Assembly: GCA_964434165.1 (NCBI GenBank)
Contig: CAYSUS010000021.1
Coordinates: forward strand, 19,578-83,577
DNA length: 64,000 bases
Direction of reading: 5' to 3'
Origin: CAYSUS01 sp964434165
GTDB taxonomy: Bacteria > Planctomycetota > Planctomycetia > Pirellulales > Thermoguttaceae
The translations under genes were made by a program, and so were the position numbers. The notes beneath the pieces were generated by a model, which saw nothing but the letters and a program-made list of their open reading frames with translations, was not told the DNA's origin and searched no databases. Each line of letters starts with the position of its first letter. Position 1 is the first letter of the stretch. Shown here piece after piece: positions 16,140 to 27,036 of the stretch.

Positions 16140-18974
16140 CTAGGCCGGGCCCAGGGCCTGGAGCATCAGCGCCTCCTGCTGTCGGCGATGCATGGTGGCC
16201 GAGCCGGTGGCCGGACTGGCCGACGCCCGACGCGATACCGTGCGCAGCGGATGGCGCCCGAACAGCTTCGCGCCGAACCTCGTGCGCATGAACGAACACG
16301 CCCCCATGTTCTCGGGCTCCTCCTGGACCCAGACGACGGGCGTTTTCTCCGCGTAGGGCTGAAGCACCTGGCGGAGACGGTCCTCGGGCAGCGGGTAAAG
16401 CTGCTCAATCCGCACGAGCGCCACGTCCTCGCGGTTCTGCTGCTCGCGCTTGTCCAACAGATCGTAGTAAACCTTGCCGCTCGACAGCACCACGCGCCGG
16501 GTGTTCTCCGCACGTACGGACGTGTCGGGAAGCACGCGGCGGAAGTGACCGGCCGAAAGGTCCTCCAACGAGCTGACCACCCGCGGATGGCGCAGGAGGC
16601 TCTTCGGGGCGATCACGATCAGCGGCTTCAGCCAGCGGCGGAGCATCTGCCGGCGGAGGACGTGGAAATACTGGGCGGGCGTAGTGGGCACCACGACCTG
16701 GATGTTGTCGCGCGTGGCCAGACGGAGGAACCGCTCCAGCCGGGCGCTGGAGTGCTCGGGGCCCTGGCCTTCGAACCCGTGGGGGAGAAGCATGACCACG
16801 CCACTGAGCCGCTTCCACTTCTGCTCGGCGCTGGTGATGAACTGATCGACGATTACCTGGGCGGCGTTGCAGAAGTCGCCGAACTGGGCCTCCCACACGA
16901 CGAGGCAGTCCGGGTAATCCATGCTGTAACCGTACTCGAACCCCAGGGCCCCGGCCTCGCACAGGGGGCTGTTGATGATCTCCACGGGGGCCTGGTCGTC
17001 GGCAAGCCGGGCGAGCGGCGTCACGGTGCGGCCGGTCTTCACGTCGTGGAGCACGGCATGTCGGTGGCTGAACGTGCCCCGCTGACAGTCCTGCCCGGAG
17101 AGGCGCACGCGCAGGCCCTCGGTGGCCAGCGTGGCCAGGGCCAGGCCTTCCGCGGCCGACCAGTCGAGCGGCTCCTTCCCCTCGGCCATGGCCCGCCGGC
17201 GCTGGAGCCAGCGTTTGAGCCTGGGATGCGGCTCGAATCCTTCGGGCAGGTCCGTCAGCCGCGCAAGCAGATGGGCCAGGCGCCGGGGATCGACGCCGGT
17301 GGAGACGTGCTCGTCGAGCTCGCGACCCGCGCGGTAGCCGCGCCATACGTCGCCCTGCTCGTACGTCGGCCCGGTCACGTCGCCTTGCTGGGCCTTGTCG
17401 TACTGCTCCTCCAGAAACGCCTGGCGCTGCTGGATCGTGCGCTCCGCCTCGTCGCGATTGATCGCCTTCTCCTCGACCAGGCGGTCCTGGTAGAGCTTGT
17501 GGACGCTCGCACGCTTCTTGATCTGATGGTACAGAGCCGGCTGGGTGAACTCCGGCTCGTCGCTCTCGTTGTGGCCCCGGCGGCGGTAGCATTGCAGATC
17601 GATCACCACGTCGCGGGCGAACGCGTGGCGGAAGTCCGTGGCCAGGTCGATCGCTTGCGCCACCGCCTCGGGGTCCTCGCCGTGCACGTGGAAGATGGGT
17701 ACTTGAAGCATCTTGGCCACGTCCGTGGCGTAGCGGGTGGAGCGGCCGTCCTCGGGCGAGGTGGTGAAGCCGATCTGGTTGTTGATCACCACGTGGAGCG
17801 TGCCGCCCACCGTGTAGCCCGGCAGTCGGCTGAGGTTCAAGGTCTCCTGAACGATCCCCTCCCCGGCAAAGGCCGCGTCGCCGTGGACGAGAATCAGCAT
17901 CCCCCGCTCGTGCCGCACGTCGCCGGAACGCTCCTGTTTGGCGCGCAGCGCGCCTTGCGCCACAGTGTTGACGAATTCGAGGTGGCTGGGGTTGAAGCAC
18001 AAGGTCACGTGCAGGCGGCGACCGTTGGCCGCGTACCAGTAGTTGTCGTGCCCCAGGTGATACTTAACGTCGCCGCCCTCGGGGAGCGTGGGGAACGCGT
18101 CTTCGAACTCGGTGAATACCTGGGCAGGGCTCTTCCCCAGGATGTTGGCCAGCACGTTCAGACGCCCGCGGTGGGCCATGCCCATCACGATCTCCACGAT
18201 GCCCTGGCGCGCCGCCTTCTCGATGGCCAGGTCCAACAGCGCGATCAACACTTCCGCGCCTTCCAGCGAGAAGGTCTTGGCCCCGAGATACTTCTTCAGC
18301 ACGAACTTCTCGAACGAGACCGCCTCGGCCAGTCGGCGGAGGATGCGGATGCGGGTCGCCCGGTCGAGCTGAGCCCGATTCTCCGTCGCCTCCATCCGCT
18401 CCAGAAGCCACCCCCGCATGCGGAGGTCGTCCAGGTGCATGAACTCCACACCGATCGGGCCGCAGTAGGTCCGCTGCAGCCGCCCGAGGCGCTCGCGGAG
18501 CGTTCCCGCCCGACCGTCGTTGCGCCCGCCCGAAAACACCGGCCGGTCCAGATCGACCTCGGCCAGGCCGTGGAAGATCGGCGCGAGCTCCGAATGGCCC
18601 GGCGGCGGCCGGTCCAAGGGATCGAACCGGGCGGCCAGATGACCGCGCGTGCGATAGGCGTCGGCCAGGCGGCCCAAAACGGCGCGCAGCCGGGCGGCCT
18701 CGGCGGAATCCACCTCTGCACCGGCAGGCGCTCCGCCAGGTGCAGAAACCCCTCCAGATGGGGCGCCGTTGACCGGCGTCCCCGCGGACGGCGGGTCGAA
18801 GATGCTCCGCGGCGCGAAGGTGGGCTGGAAACGGCGAGGTGCGGATACTCCGTGCTCGCCCAACTGCGCGCGGAACAAATCCCTCCACTGAGGGGGCACA
18901 TGATCCGGATCTTGGAGGTAGTCCTCGAGCAGACGCTCCAGGTATTCAACGCTCAGGCTACTTGGCAGCGCCAT
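16140..18974 (-). CDS. sucA: 2-oxoglutarate dehydrogenase E1 component
   Basis: A 944-aa thiamine-diphosphate decarboxylase of the 2-oxoglutarate dehydrogenase complex. The N-terminal SVEYLERLLEDYLQDPDHVPPQWRDLF segment is the SucA-specific start. Substrate and TPP motifs include GMAHRGRLNVLANILGK, HGDAAFAGEGIVQETLNLS and NNQIGFTTSPEDGRST, with Q-Y-D-L-type and FGDF-NAAQ motifs in the C-terminal half. I use ATG 18974, since the ORF extends upstream for 179 more codons of low-complexity sequence with no family match. It is first in the sucA-sucB-lpdA operon. Confidence 0.97.
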   Translation of the reverse strand: MALPSSLSVEYLERLLEDYLQDPDHVPPQWRDLFRAQLGEHGVSAPRRFQPTFAPRSIFDPPSAGTPVNGAPSGGVSAPGGAPAGAEVDSAEAARLRAVLGRLADAYRTRGHLAARFDPLDRPPPGHSELAPIFHGLAEVDLDRPVFSGGRNDGRAGTLRERLGRLQRTYCGPIGVEFMHLDDLRMRGWLLERMEATENRAQLDRATRIRILRRLAEAVSFEKFVLKKYLGAKTFSLEGAEVLIALLDLAIEKAARQGIVEIVMGMAHRGRLNVLANILGKSPAQVFTEFEDAFPTLPEGGDVKYHLGHDNYWYAANGRRLHVTLCFNPSHLEFVNTVAQGALRAKQERSGDVRHERGMLILVHGDAAFAGEGIVQETLNLSRLPGYTVGGTLHVVINNQIGFTTSPEDGRSTRYATDVAKMLQVPIFHVHGEDPEAVAQAIDLATDFRHAFARDVVIDLQCYRRRGHNESDEPEFTQPALYHQIKKRASVHKLYQDRLVEEKAINRDEAERTIQQRQAFLEEQYDKAQQGDVTGPTYEQGDVWRGYRAGRELDEHVSTGVDPRRLAHLLARLTDLPEGFEPHPRLKRWLQRRRAMAEGKEPLDWSAAEGLALATLATEGLRVRLSGQDCQRGTFSHRHAVLHDVKTGRTVTPLARLADDQAPVEIINSPLCEAGALGFEYGYSMDYPDCLVVWEAQFGDFCNAAQVIVDQFITSAEQKWKRLSGVVMLLPHGFEGQGPEHSSARLERFLRLATRDNIQVVVPTTPAQYFHVLRRQMLRRWLKPLIVIAPKSLLRHPRVVSSLEDLSAGHFRRVLPDTSVRAENTRRVVLSSGKVYYDLLDKREQQNREDVALVRIEQLYPLPEDRLRQVLQPYAEKTPVVWVQEEPENMGACSFMRTRFGAKLFGRHPLRTVSRRASASPATGSATMHRRQQEALMLQALGPA

Positions 18975-19299
18975 GTCCACGTCGGGATTCCGACTTCCAG
19001 TCCGCGGTTGCCCTTGAAGACCGTTACGGAATTGTACTACGGCCAAAATCGGGGAACCACGAAAAGCGCGGAGCATTCCGCTCTTGCCGAGCGTGGGGGC
19101 AGGCCTTGACGCTGGCTTCGGCGGGGACAGGCCCCGCCGCCAGGGGAATACTGGCCTTGGCGTGCGTCCGCGCAGCAGGGCGGCGGCCCTGGACTCCCAG
19201 GGCGTCGCGCGACCGCGGCGCTGCCGCCAGACGGCATGGGCAACGGAAGCGCGGGGGTGGTCGGAAGCGGCGGGGAGGCGCTGACGTTCCGAGGCCGGA
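18975..19299. other. Intergenic region upstream of sucA
   Basis: A 325-bp gap between the stop of the epimerase gene and the sucA start, both on the minus strand. It should hold the sucA promoter and leader. No operator, riboswitch or hairpin was recognised. Confidence 0.4.
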
Positions 19300-21246
19300 T
19301 CAGGCCGCCCGCTTTCGGTCGGGCGGCAGCGCGGCGGGCGGACGGTATTGAGGGATGATCTCGCCGAGCGATGTGAGGATGTCCCCGATCTGCTCCGCCT
19401 CGGCCAGCGCCTCCAACCGCAACACGGCCTGGCGAACCGCAGCGCCGTCTCGGCGTTTGCGCTCGGCGACCATGATCTTGGGATGCACGGTCGGCAGTCG
19501 CCGCTCGCCATGCACGTGCAGTTCCTCGAAGAGTTTCTCGCCGGGCCGGGTCCCCGTGAACACGATCTCGATGTCCTCGCCCGGCGTCAATCCCGACAGC
19601 CGGATCATGTCCTCGGCGAGGTTCACGATCCGCACGGGCTCGCCCATGTCGAGCACGAGGATCTCACCGCTCTTGCCGATGGTCCCCGCCTGGATAACCA
19701 AGCGGGCGGCCTCGGGAATGGTCATGAAGAACCGTTCCATGCGGGGATCGGTCACGGTGACCGGTCCGCCCTCGGCGATCTGATGGCGGAAGACGGGCAC
19801 CACGCTCCCGGCCGAGTCGAGCACGTTGCCGAAACGGACCGTGACGAAGCGGCAACTCGACTTCTCGGCCGCCGACTGGACGTAGAGCTCGGCGGTGCGC
19901 TTGCAGGCCCCCATCACGCTGGTCGGATTGACCGCCTTGTCCGTGGAGATCATGACGAACGAGCCGACGCCGAGCTCCATGGCCAGATCGGCCAAGACCC
20001 GGGTGGCCTTGACGATGTTCTTGACCGCTTCGGCCGGGTGCTGCTCCATCAAGGGAACGTGCTTGTAAGCCGCGGCGTGAAAGATCACGTCGGGGCGGTA
20101 CTGCTCGAGCAACCGTCGCACGCGCTTCGCGTCGAGCACGTCGGCCAGCAGGACCTCGACAGGCACGGAGTGCGCGAAGGCGCGCAGTTCGCGTTCCAGG
20201 AAGAACTGCCCCGTTTCCGAGCGATCGACGAGCACGACCCGGGCCGGGGCGAACCTGACCAACTGCCGGCATATCTCCGAGCCGATGCTCCCCGCGCTGC
20301 CCGTCACCAGGAGCACCCGACCGTCGATCCACTGGCGGATGTTCTCCATGTCGAGCTGGACCGGCTCGCGCCGCAGCAGGTCGTTGATCGATACGGGCCG
20401 CGGCCGGATCGCCACGCTGCCGGTAATCAACTGCTCGAAACTGGGCACCACCCGGACACGGATGCCGTGCCCCCGGGTCTCCTCGACGAGCTTGCGGACC
20501 TGCCGGCCGGGCAGGTCCCCCGTGGCGATGAGGACCTCGTGAACCTCGTAGCGCTCAGCCAGCGCGCGGATCTGGTCGATGGCGCCGACGACGGGCACGC
20601 CGCCGATCCGCTCGCCCACGCGCCGTCCGTCGTCGAGAAACCCGACCACGTGACAGCTCAGCGACTTGTTGCGCCGAATGGTTCGCAGCAGCGACTCCCC
20701 CGCATCGTTGGCTCCCACGATGAAGGTCGGCACCTTGTCGGACGAGAGAAGCGTCAACCAGCTCCGTTCGTGGATGACGCGCCAGGCCGCGCGCAACCCT
20801 CCTACCACGACGATCGTCGCTCCCCAGTCCAGCAGAAGGATGCTGCGGGGGATGAACCGGTTGGGGATGAAGAGCCGGTCCACCAGGACGAGGACCAACA
20901 GGCTGCTGGTGGCGGCTTGCACCAGGGAGACCAGATCGTAGAAGCTGACGTACCGACTCCACCCCTGGTGAATGCGGAACCACCCGAACAGCAGCACCTT
21001 GATGAGGACCACCCAGCCGACCATGGATGCCAGTTCCGCCCACTCCGAGTCGCTGAGCTGCCCCTCGAACCGAATCCAATAGCTCAGGCAATAGATGCCG
21101 GCGGCGATGGGCGGAAGGGCCGCCAGCCAAAGGAGCTGGCGCCTAAGACGCGACCCCAGCTCGCGCCACGTCAAGGGGCTGGGCTTCGCACTGCCCTCGA
21201 GGCCCACCGGTTGGAGAACCTCGGGAGTTTCCGGGTCCGAATGCAT
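19300..21246 (-). CDS. Membrane nucleotide-sugar dehydratase/epimerase (CapD/WbpM family)
   Basis: A 648-aa polysaccharide biosynthesis protein. Four TM helices fill the N-terminal 150 residues. Next comes a CoA/NAD-binding-like Rossmann domain (FIVGANDAGESLLRTI), then the catalytic extended SDR domain with VLLVTGSAGSIGSEICRQLV, HAAAYKHVPLMEQHP and FVMISTDKAVNPTSVMGACKR, where the usual catalytic Tyr is Met as in WbpM. WbpM-type enzymes are UDP-GlcNAc 4,6-dehydratases feeding O-antigen or exopolysaccharide synthesis. ATG 21246 is chosen over 21291. The NtrB-like kinase gene is divergent. Confidence 0.92.
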   Translation of the reverse strand: MHSDPETPEVLQPVGLEGSAKPSPLTWRELGSRLRRQLLWLAALPPIAAGIYCLSYWIRFEGQLSDSEWAELASMVGWVVLIKVLLFGWFRIHQGWSRYVSFYDLVSLVQAATSSLLVLVLVDRLFIPNRFIPRSILLLDWGATIVVVGGLRAAWRVIHERSWLTLLSSDKVPTFIVGANDAGESLLRTIRRNKSLSCHVVGFLDDGRRVGERIGGVPVVGAIDQIRALAERYEVHEVLIATGDLPGRQVRKLVEETRGHGIRVRVVPSFEQLITGSVAIRPRPVSINDLLRREPVQLDMENIRQWIDGRVLLVTGSAGSIGSEICRQLVRFAPARVVLVDRSETGQFFLERELRAFAHSVPVEVLLADVLDAKRVRRLLEQYRPDVIFHAAAYKHVPLMEQHPAEAVKNIVKATRVLADLAMELGVGSFVMISTDKAVNPTSVMGACKRTAELYVQSAAEKSSCRFVTVRFGNVLDSAGSVVPVFRHQIAEGGPVTVTDPRMERFFMTIPEAARLVIQAGTIGKSGEILVLDMGEPVRIVNLAEDMIRLSGLTPGEDIEIVFTGTRPGEKLFEELHVHGERRLPTVHPKIMVAERKRRDGAAVRQAVLRLEALAEAEQIGDILTSLGEIIPQYRPPAALPPDRKRAA

Positions 21247-21577
21247 AGGTGTCGGCCGCCTTCCCGAAAGACCGCTGTCGCGCCCCCCCACCCCGCACCG
21301 ATTGCAGACACCTCTTCCGCCGCGGAGGACGGTTGGGACGGCCCGCTCTCACAATCTGAGGGGAATGTGCAAAAAGGGGCGACTCCTTCCCCGCCAAGAA
21401 GTGCAGGGGCGGTAGATAACAGGAATCGGCGGCGATGGTCAACACCATTTCGCCGGTCGAAGAACGCCAAACGCCACCCTCCCCCACGCGGCCAAATGCA
21501 CCTTGCCCTGATCGCGCGTGCGGTGCTACACTCCCACCCCGCGGATGTCCCGCTCGTGCCCGCGAAGGACCCGACCC
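21247..21577. other. Divergent region between epimerase and sensor kinase genes
   Basis: A 331-bp gap. It includes a plus-strand sigma-70-like promoter (21503-21532). The remainder holds no recognisable gene; a small plus-strand ORF around 21435-21647 is a shadow. Confidence 0.4.
21503..21532 (+). promoter_or_regulatory. Putative sigma-70 promoter of the two-component operon
   Basis: TTGCCC (21503-21508), an 18-bp spacer, TACACT (21527-21532). The predicted start is about 39 nt upstream of the GTG start of the sensor kinase. The -10 is the same TACACT seen before the amidotransferase gene. Confidence 0.5.
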
Positions 21578-23156
21578 GTGCTCTCCCGTTGGCCGATCCG
21601 CGTCAAGCTGCTCATCGGCCTGGCGCTGTTGCTGCTGTTGCTGCTGATCCTGGCCGGGGGCGGTCTGTACGCGACGTACGCGTACCGCGGGCTGGCCAAG
21701 GGTCTGAGCGCCCGCGTGGAGGAGCTGCCGGCCGCGGCCGAGGTAAGCCGCCAGGTGACTGACCTGAGGATCATGCTCGGCGAGCTGGCCGGGCTGCGCC
21801 AGACGCAGCTTCCCAGCACGGACCCGGCCGACCTCCAGGTGAAGATCTGGAAGCTCGGACACCGCTTCGCCTCCGGGCTGGACGACGTGGACGCGGCCCT
21901 GGCCGAGTACCGCCTGCACCTGGAGAACACGGTGGCCGGCTCGCCGATCACCGACAACCACGAGGAATGGGAGACGCTCCGCAAGGTGGAGTCCGCCCTG
22001 GCCCGGGTCCACCAGGCCAACGAGGACTCGGAGTGGATGATGGACGACATCAAGATCCAGCAGCTCGATCACGAAGTGCAGCGCCTGCAACACCTCGTGG
22101 CCGAGCTGCCCGAGCACCTGCACCGCAGGATGCGTCGCCTGGCGGCCGACGTGCGGGGCCAGTATCGGGGGTTCATCGTGGGCACGTGGATCGTGAGCCT
22201 CTCGGCGGGGCTGATCCTGGCCCTGTTCGTCCGCCTGTTCTACCGGTGGGTGTTCGTCCCCTTGCGGCTGCTGATCGCCGGGAGCCGCGAGGTGGCCGCG
22301 GGAAACTTCGGCCACCGGATCACGCTTGCGACCGACGACGAGATGGCCGAGCTGGCCGACGCCATGAACAGGATGACCGACCGCTTCGAGGCCACGCGCG
22401 ATGACCTCGACCGCCAGGTCCAGGAGCGGACGCGCCAGGTGGTGCGCAACGAACAGCTTGCCAGCGTGGGCTTTCTCGCCGCGGGCGTGGCCCACGAGAT
22501 CAACAATCCGCTGGCCTCGATCGCCATGTCGGCCGAGTCGCTGGAGGAGCGCGTGGCGGAGATCCTCGACCCGGCCGACGCCCGGCACGAGGTCGTGGCC
22601 AGCTATCTCACGATGATCCAGAGCGAGGCGTTCCGCTGCAAGGAGATCACCGAGCGGCTCCTCGACTTCTCGCGCACCGGCGAGGTCCGCCGCCAAAACA
22701 CCGACCTGGCAGAGCTGGTCCGCGGCGTGATCGACATGGTCAAGCACCTGGGCCGCTACCAGGGGAAGCGGTTCGACTTGTCGGCGACCGGCCCCGTCGT
22801 GGCTTGGGTCAACGCCCAGGAGATCAAGCAGGTGGTTCTCAACCTCTTGACCAACGCCCTGGACAGCATCGACGCGACCGGGCACGTGCGCATCGAGCTG
22901 GCCCGCCGGGATGGGATGGCCCAGATCGATTTCACGGACGACGGGTGCGGCATGGCGCCGGACGTGCTGGACCATGTGTTCGAGCCGTTCTACACGCGAA
23001 AGCGCAACGGGCAGGGGACGGGCCTCGGCCTGTCGATCACCGCGCGGATCGTGGCCGACCACGGCGGCGAGATCGTCGCGCGCAGCGACGGTCCAAAGCG
23101 CGGCGCCACGTTCCAGGTCCGGCTGCCGCTGCGCGCGGCGGCCGAGGAGGTGCCCC

Positions 23157-23176
<20 letters not shown>
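21578..23176 (+). CDS. NtrB-type membrane sensor histidine kinase
   Basis: A 532-aa sensor kinase. The first TM helix is LLIGLALLLLLLLILAGGGL, then a periplasmic helical sensor of about 150 residues, a second TM (FIVGTWIVSLSAGLILALFV), a HAMP linker (PLRLLIAGSREVAAGNFGHRI), a coiled segment, HisKA with the phospho-acceptor in GVAHEINNPLASI, and HATPase_c with N-box NLLTNALDSID, DDGCGM and GTGLGLS boxes. GTG 21578, preceded by GAAGGA, is the start. The stop overlaps the response-regulator gene by 20 nt. The sensed signal is unknown. Confidence 0.93.
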
Positions 23177-24539
<1,363 letters not shown>

Positions 24540-24565
24540 GAGGCCCCCGCTTGGGGCTGGAATCA

Positions 24566-24639
24566 ACCGCAGCCCGAAGCACAAGCGAGGGAACCCCAGG
24601 AGCCACCTCCTCTCCCTCGCTTACGCCACGGGCTGCGGT
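24566..24639. repeat. 27-bp inverted repeat between convergent genes
   Basis: Left arm 24566-24592 begins ACCGCAGCCCG and ends AAGCGAGGGA; the right arm 24613-24639 is its reverse complement except for six central bases. The loop is 20 nt. Terminator-like position between the NtrC-type gene and lexA. This AGCCCG...AAGCGAGGGA pattern is a known kind of dispersed planctomycete intergenic repeat. Confidence 0.85.
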
Positions 24640-24676
24640 GCCATGCGCAACCCCGGATCGCACTGTCGACCGCGCA

Positions 24677-25285
24677 CTAGTCCACCTTGCGCACCACGCC
24701 CACCACCACGCCCAGCACGCGGGCATTGCGCACGTAGATGGGCTTCATGGTCGAGTTGGCCGGCTCCAGGCGGATGCGGTTCTTCTCGGGAAACCATCGC
24801 TTGAGGGTCGCCTCGCCCTCGTCGGTGATGGCCACCACGATCTGCCCCTTGCGCGCGGTCCTCTGGCGGCGCACGACCACGTAGTCGCCGTCGGTGATCT
24901 GGTCGTCGATCATCGAGTCGCCGCTGACTTCGAGCACCATGAGATCTTCCCTCTCGGAGGGGAACATCGCCTCGAAATCGACGCGCTCCTCCTGCTCGAC
25001 CGCCTCGTGGAGCACGCCCGCGGCGATCCGCCCGGCCAGGGGCAGCCCGCGGAAGTGCGCCGGTTCGGTGGCCAACTGGATCGCCCGCGACATGTTCGCC
25101 TCGCGCACGATCAGGCCTTTCTTCTCCAGGGCTTTCAGGTGGCACATCACGCCGTTGGGTGAGCGGATGCGGAAGTGATCGCCGATCTCGCGGACCGTGG
25201 GCCCGTAGCCGCGGTTGCGAATCCGCTCGCGAATGAACTCGTACACCGCACGCTGCCGGTCGGTCAGCCGCTCGGATGGGTCCAT
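24677..25285 (-). CDS. lexA: LexA repressor
   Basis: A 202-aa SOS repressor and self-cleaving protease. N-terminal winged helix (LTDRQRAVYEFIRERIRNRGYGPTVREIG). The Ala-Gly cleavage site is GRIAAGVLHEA; catalytic Ser is in EVSGDSM, with the catalytic Lys in EATLKRW. ATG 25285 is preceded by AGGGGAA. Autoregulation is suggested by an inverted repeat overlapping its promoter. It runs convergently against the NtrC-type regulator. A complete, ordinary LexA. Confidence 0.97.
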   Translation of the reverse strand: MDPSERLTDRQRAVYEFIRERIRNRGYGPTVREIGDHFRIRSPNGVMCHLKALEKKGLIVREANMSRAIQLATEPAHFRGLPLAGRIAAGVLHEAVEQEERVDFEAMFPSEREDLMVLEVSGDSMIDDQITDGDYVVVRRQRTARKGQIVVAITDEGEATLKRWFPEKNRIRLEPANSTMKPIYVRNARVLGVVVGVVRKVD

Positions 25286-25339
25286 GAGAGGTTCCCCTGG
25301 GTGGAGGCCTTCGGCGATGGGTTTGTACATCTATGGACA

Positions 25340-25369
25340 ATCGTACAATATACGGCTGTACACAGTCAA
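25340..25369 (-). promoter_or_regulatory. lexA promoter with candidate LexA operator
   Basis: Reading on the minus strand: TTGACT (25369-25364), an 18-bp spacer, TACGAT (25345-25340). An inverted repeat GTACA (25343-25347) - 9 bp - TGTAC (25357-25361) sits in the spacer and overlaps the -10. A further TGTAC lies at 25324-25328. Operator geometry suits SOS autorepression; the motif assignment is inferred. Confidence 0.6.
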
Positions 25370-25539
25370 GACCTTACAGGGCGGAATCGGCCGACGGGCG
25401 TGGGGGCCGGGAGGCTTCTCTCAAGTGCGACTTCCCCGCGCAACCGCGTCGCCTTCCCTTGGTTGAACCGCTTGTCTCGGCCAACTAGACTGAACCTGCT
25501 GCCGTCATTCCCAAGGGGTTCAGTTGGGGGGGGTGAAGG

Positions 25540-25941
25540 ATGTGGAAGCGGATGTGCATCGCCGGACTCGTCGCAAGTCTTTCTTTCGCAGCGGGTTGCG
25601 GCCCAGAAGGCTATCCTGAGGTGGCCCCGGTGTCAGGCACGGTCACGCTCAACGGACGCGAGGTCCAGACCGGTGTGATCGAGTTCCACAGCCTGGGCGA
25701 TGGCAAGGACATCGCACGCGACGTCATCGAGCACGGCGAGTACCGCCTGACGACCTTCCTCCCGGACGACGGGGCCGTGCCCGGCAAGCACCGCGTGGTC
25801 GTCAAGTCGCCGCCCGACCTGGTCGTCGGCGCCGTCCCCGAGAAGTACGGCGACCCGGCCACGTCGGACCTGACCGTCGAGGTGAACCCGGGCGTCAACC
25901 AAATCCCCATCAAGCTCGGAACCGACGCGGAAGCGCCTTAA
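25540..25941 (+). CDS. Small lipoprotein with transthyretin-like/CarboxypepD_reg-like domain
   Basis: A 133-aa predicted lipoprotein. Signal peptide with lipobox LSFAAGC, Cys about residue 21. The rest is a beta-rich domain (PVSGTVTLNGREVQTGVIEFHSLG, YRLTTFLPDDGAVPGKHRVVV) like the short planctomycete extracellular proteins that usually sit beside DUF1559 genes. GGGGGG precedes ATG 25540. Followed by the DUF6807 gene after 53 nt. Function unknown; probably cell-surface. Confidence 0.85.
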   Translation: MWKRMCIAGLVASLSFAAGCGPEGYPEVAPVSGTVTLNGREVQTGVIEFHSLGDGKDIARDVIEHGEYRLTTFLPDDGAVPGKHRVVVKSPPDLVVGAVPEKYGDPATSDLTVEVNPGVNQIPIKLGTDAEAP

Positions 25942-25994
25942 CGAGCGTACCCCATCCCGAGAATCGCCGACCCCACCCACGGAGAGCCTCCGCC

Positions 25995-26981
25995 ATGAGA
26001 GCCCGTCGCGCCACGATCTGTTCCGCCGCCTGTCTCTGCGTGGGGGCGCTGGCCGTCGCCGCCGGGCCGGCCTGCGCCGCCGAGGAGTCCCGCGTCGCGC
26101 TGCGGCAGGAGAAGGACCGGGGCCGCATGCGGATCCTCGTCGAGGGGCGCGAGGCCGTGGTGTATCAGTACGGGCCGGAGGTGGACGTGGTCCACTACTA
26201 TCCGGTCCGCAGTCCCTCGGGCAAGTCGATGACGGTGCAGAAGACCGAGCCCTATCCGCACCACCGGTCCTTCTGGCTGGGCGACAAGGTGCGTCTGGAA
26301 GGCGAATCGCGCGACGCGAGCTTCTACGCCCCGCTGTACAGCGCCGAGGACCGCAAGGACCCCAAGCCTCCCTTCCGCGACCGCGTGCGCCACGTCGAGT
26401 TCACCGAGGCGAATTCCTCGGCCGACCGGGCCGAGATCGGCATGAAGCTCGTCTGGGAGATGGACTTCGACAAGCCGGTCCTGGACGAATTGCGGACGAT
26501 GCGTGTCGTGTCGCTCGGCGAGGGGCAGTACCTGCTCGACGTCACCTACAAGGTCACGGCGGCGCACGGCGACGTGACCTTCACCAGCGACTGGGTCCAT
26601 TACGCCTGGCCGTACGTCCGCATGAACAAGCATTTCTCGGTCGAGGGAGGCGGCACGATCGTCAACTCCGCGGGCGGGAGGAACCAGAAGGAGACGAACG
26701 GCAAGGAGGCTGACTGGGTCGATTACTTCAACACCGTGGACGGCGCGACGGAAGGCCTAGCCCTTTTGAGCCACCCGGACAATCCGCGGCCCCACAAGTG
26801 GCTCACGCGCGATTACGGCACGTTCGGCCCGCGGCGGATCGACGCCAGGAGCGGGACGCGGTTCACGCTCGAGCGCGGCCGGTCGCTCACGCGGCGCGTG
26901 GGCGTTTACGTCCACCGCGGCGACACGCAAGCGGCCAAGGTGGCGGAGGTCTTCGCGCGGTATGGGAAGGGGGAGTGGTAG
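25995..26981 (+). CDS. DUF6807 (PmoA-like) secreted protein
   Basis: A 328-aa protein with an N-terminal signal peptide ending near PACAAEE. The body matches the DUF6807/'methane oxygenase PmoA' family common in Planctomycetes and Bacteroidetes: HHRSFWLGDKV, LDVTYKVTAAHGDVTF, SDWVHYAWPYVRMN, and LSHPDNPRPHKW with a DYGTFGPRR end. The name PmoA is a legacy of a domain label; there is no evidence of methane oxidation. The family is usually linked to sugar catabolism or secreted beta-sandwich enzymes. It is probably co-transcribed with the preceding lipoprotein gene. Confidence 0.85.
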   Translation: MRARRATICSAACLCVGALAVAAGPACAAEESRVALRQEKDRGRMRILVEGREAVVYQYGPEVDVVHYYPVRSPSGKSMTVQKTEPYPHHRSFWLGDKVRLEGESRDASFYAPLYSAEDRKDPKPPFRDRVRHVEFTEANSSADRAEIGMKLVWEMDFDKPVLDELRTMRVVSLGEGQYLLDVTYKVTAAHGDVTFTSDWVHYAWPYVRMNKHFSVEGGGTIVNSAGGRNQKETNGKEADWVDYFNTVDGATEGLALLSHPDNPRPHKWLTRDYGTFGPRRIDARSGTRFTLERGRSLTRRVGVYVHRGDTQAAKVAEVFARYGKGEW

Positions 26982-27036
26982 GGCACGATCGCCGGCATGG
27001 GCGGACAGACCGTCGCTCAGAGCACCCCTCCACACA

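Noticed and set aside
16128..19109. 993-aa plus-strand open frame opposite sucA
   Set aside because: It is the antisense shadow of sucA; high GC removes stops. No family motif, no ribosome-binding site, composition of reversed coding DNA.
19348..21762. 804-aa plus-strand open frame
   Set aside because: Antisense to the CapD/WbpM-like gene, with no motifs.
25995..26981. Methane monooxygenase subunit (PmoA)
   Set aside because: The domain label in databases is historical; the protein has a signal peptide and beta-rich body, not the membrane PmoA fold.
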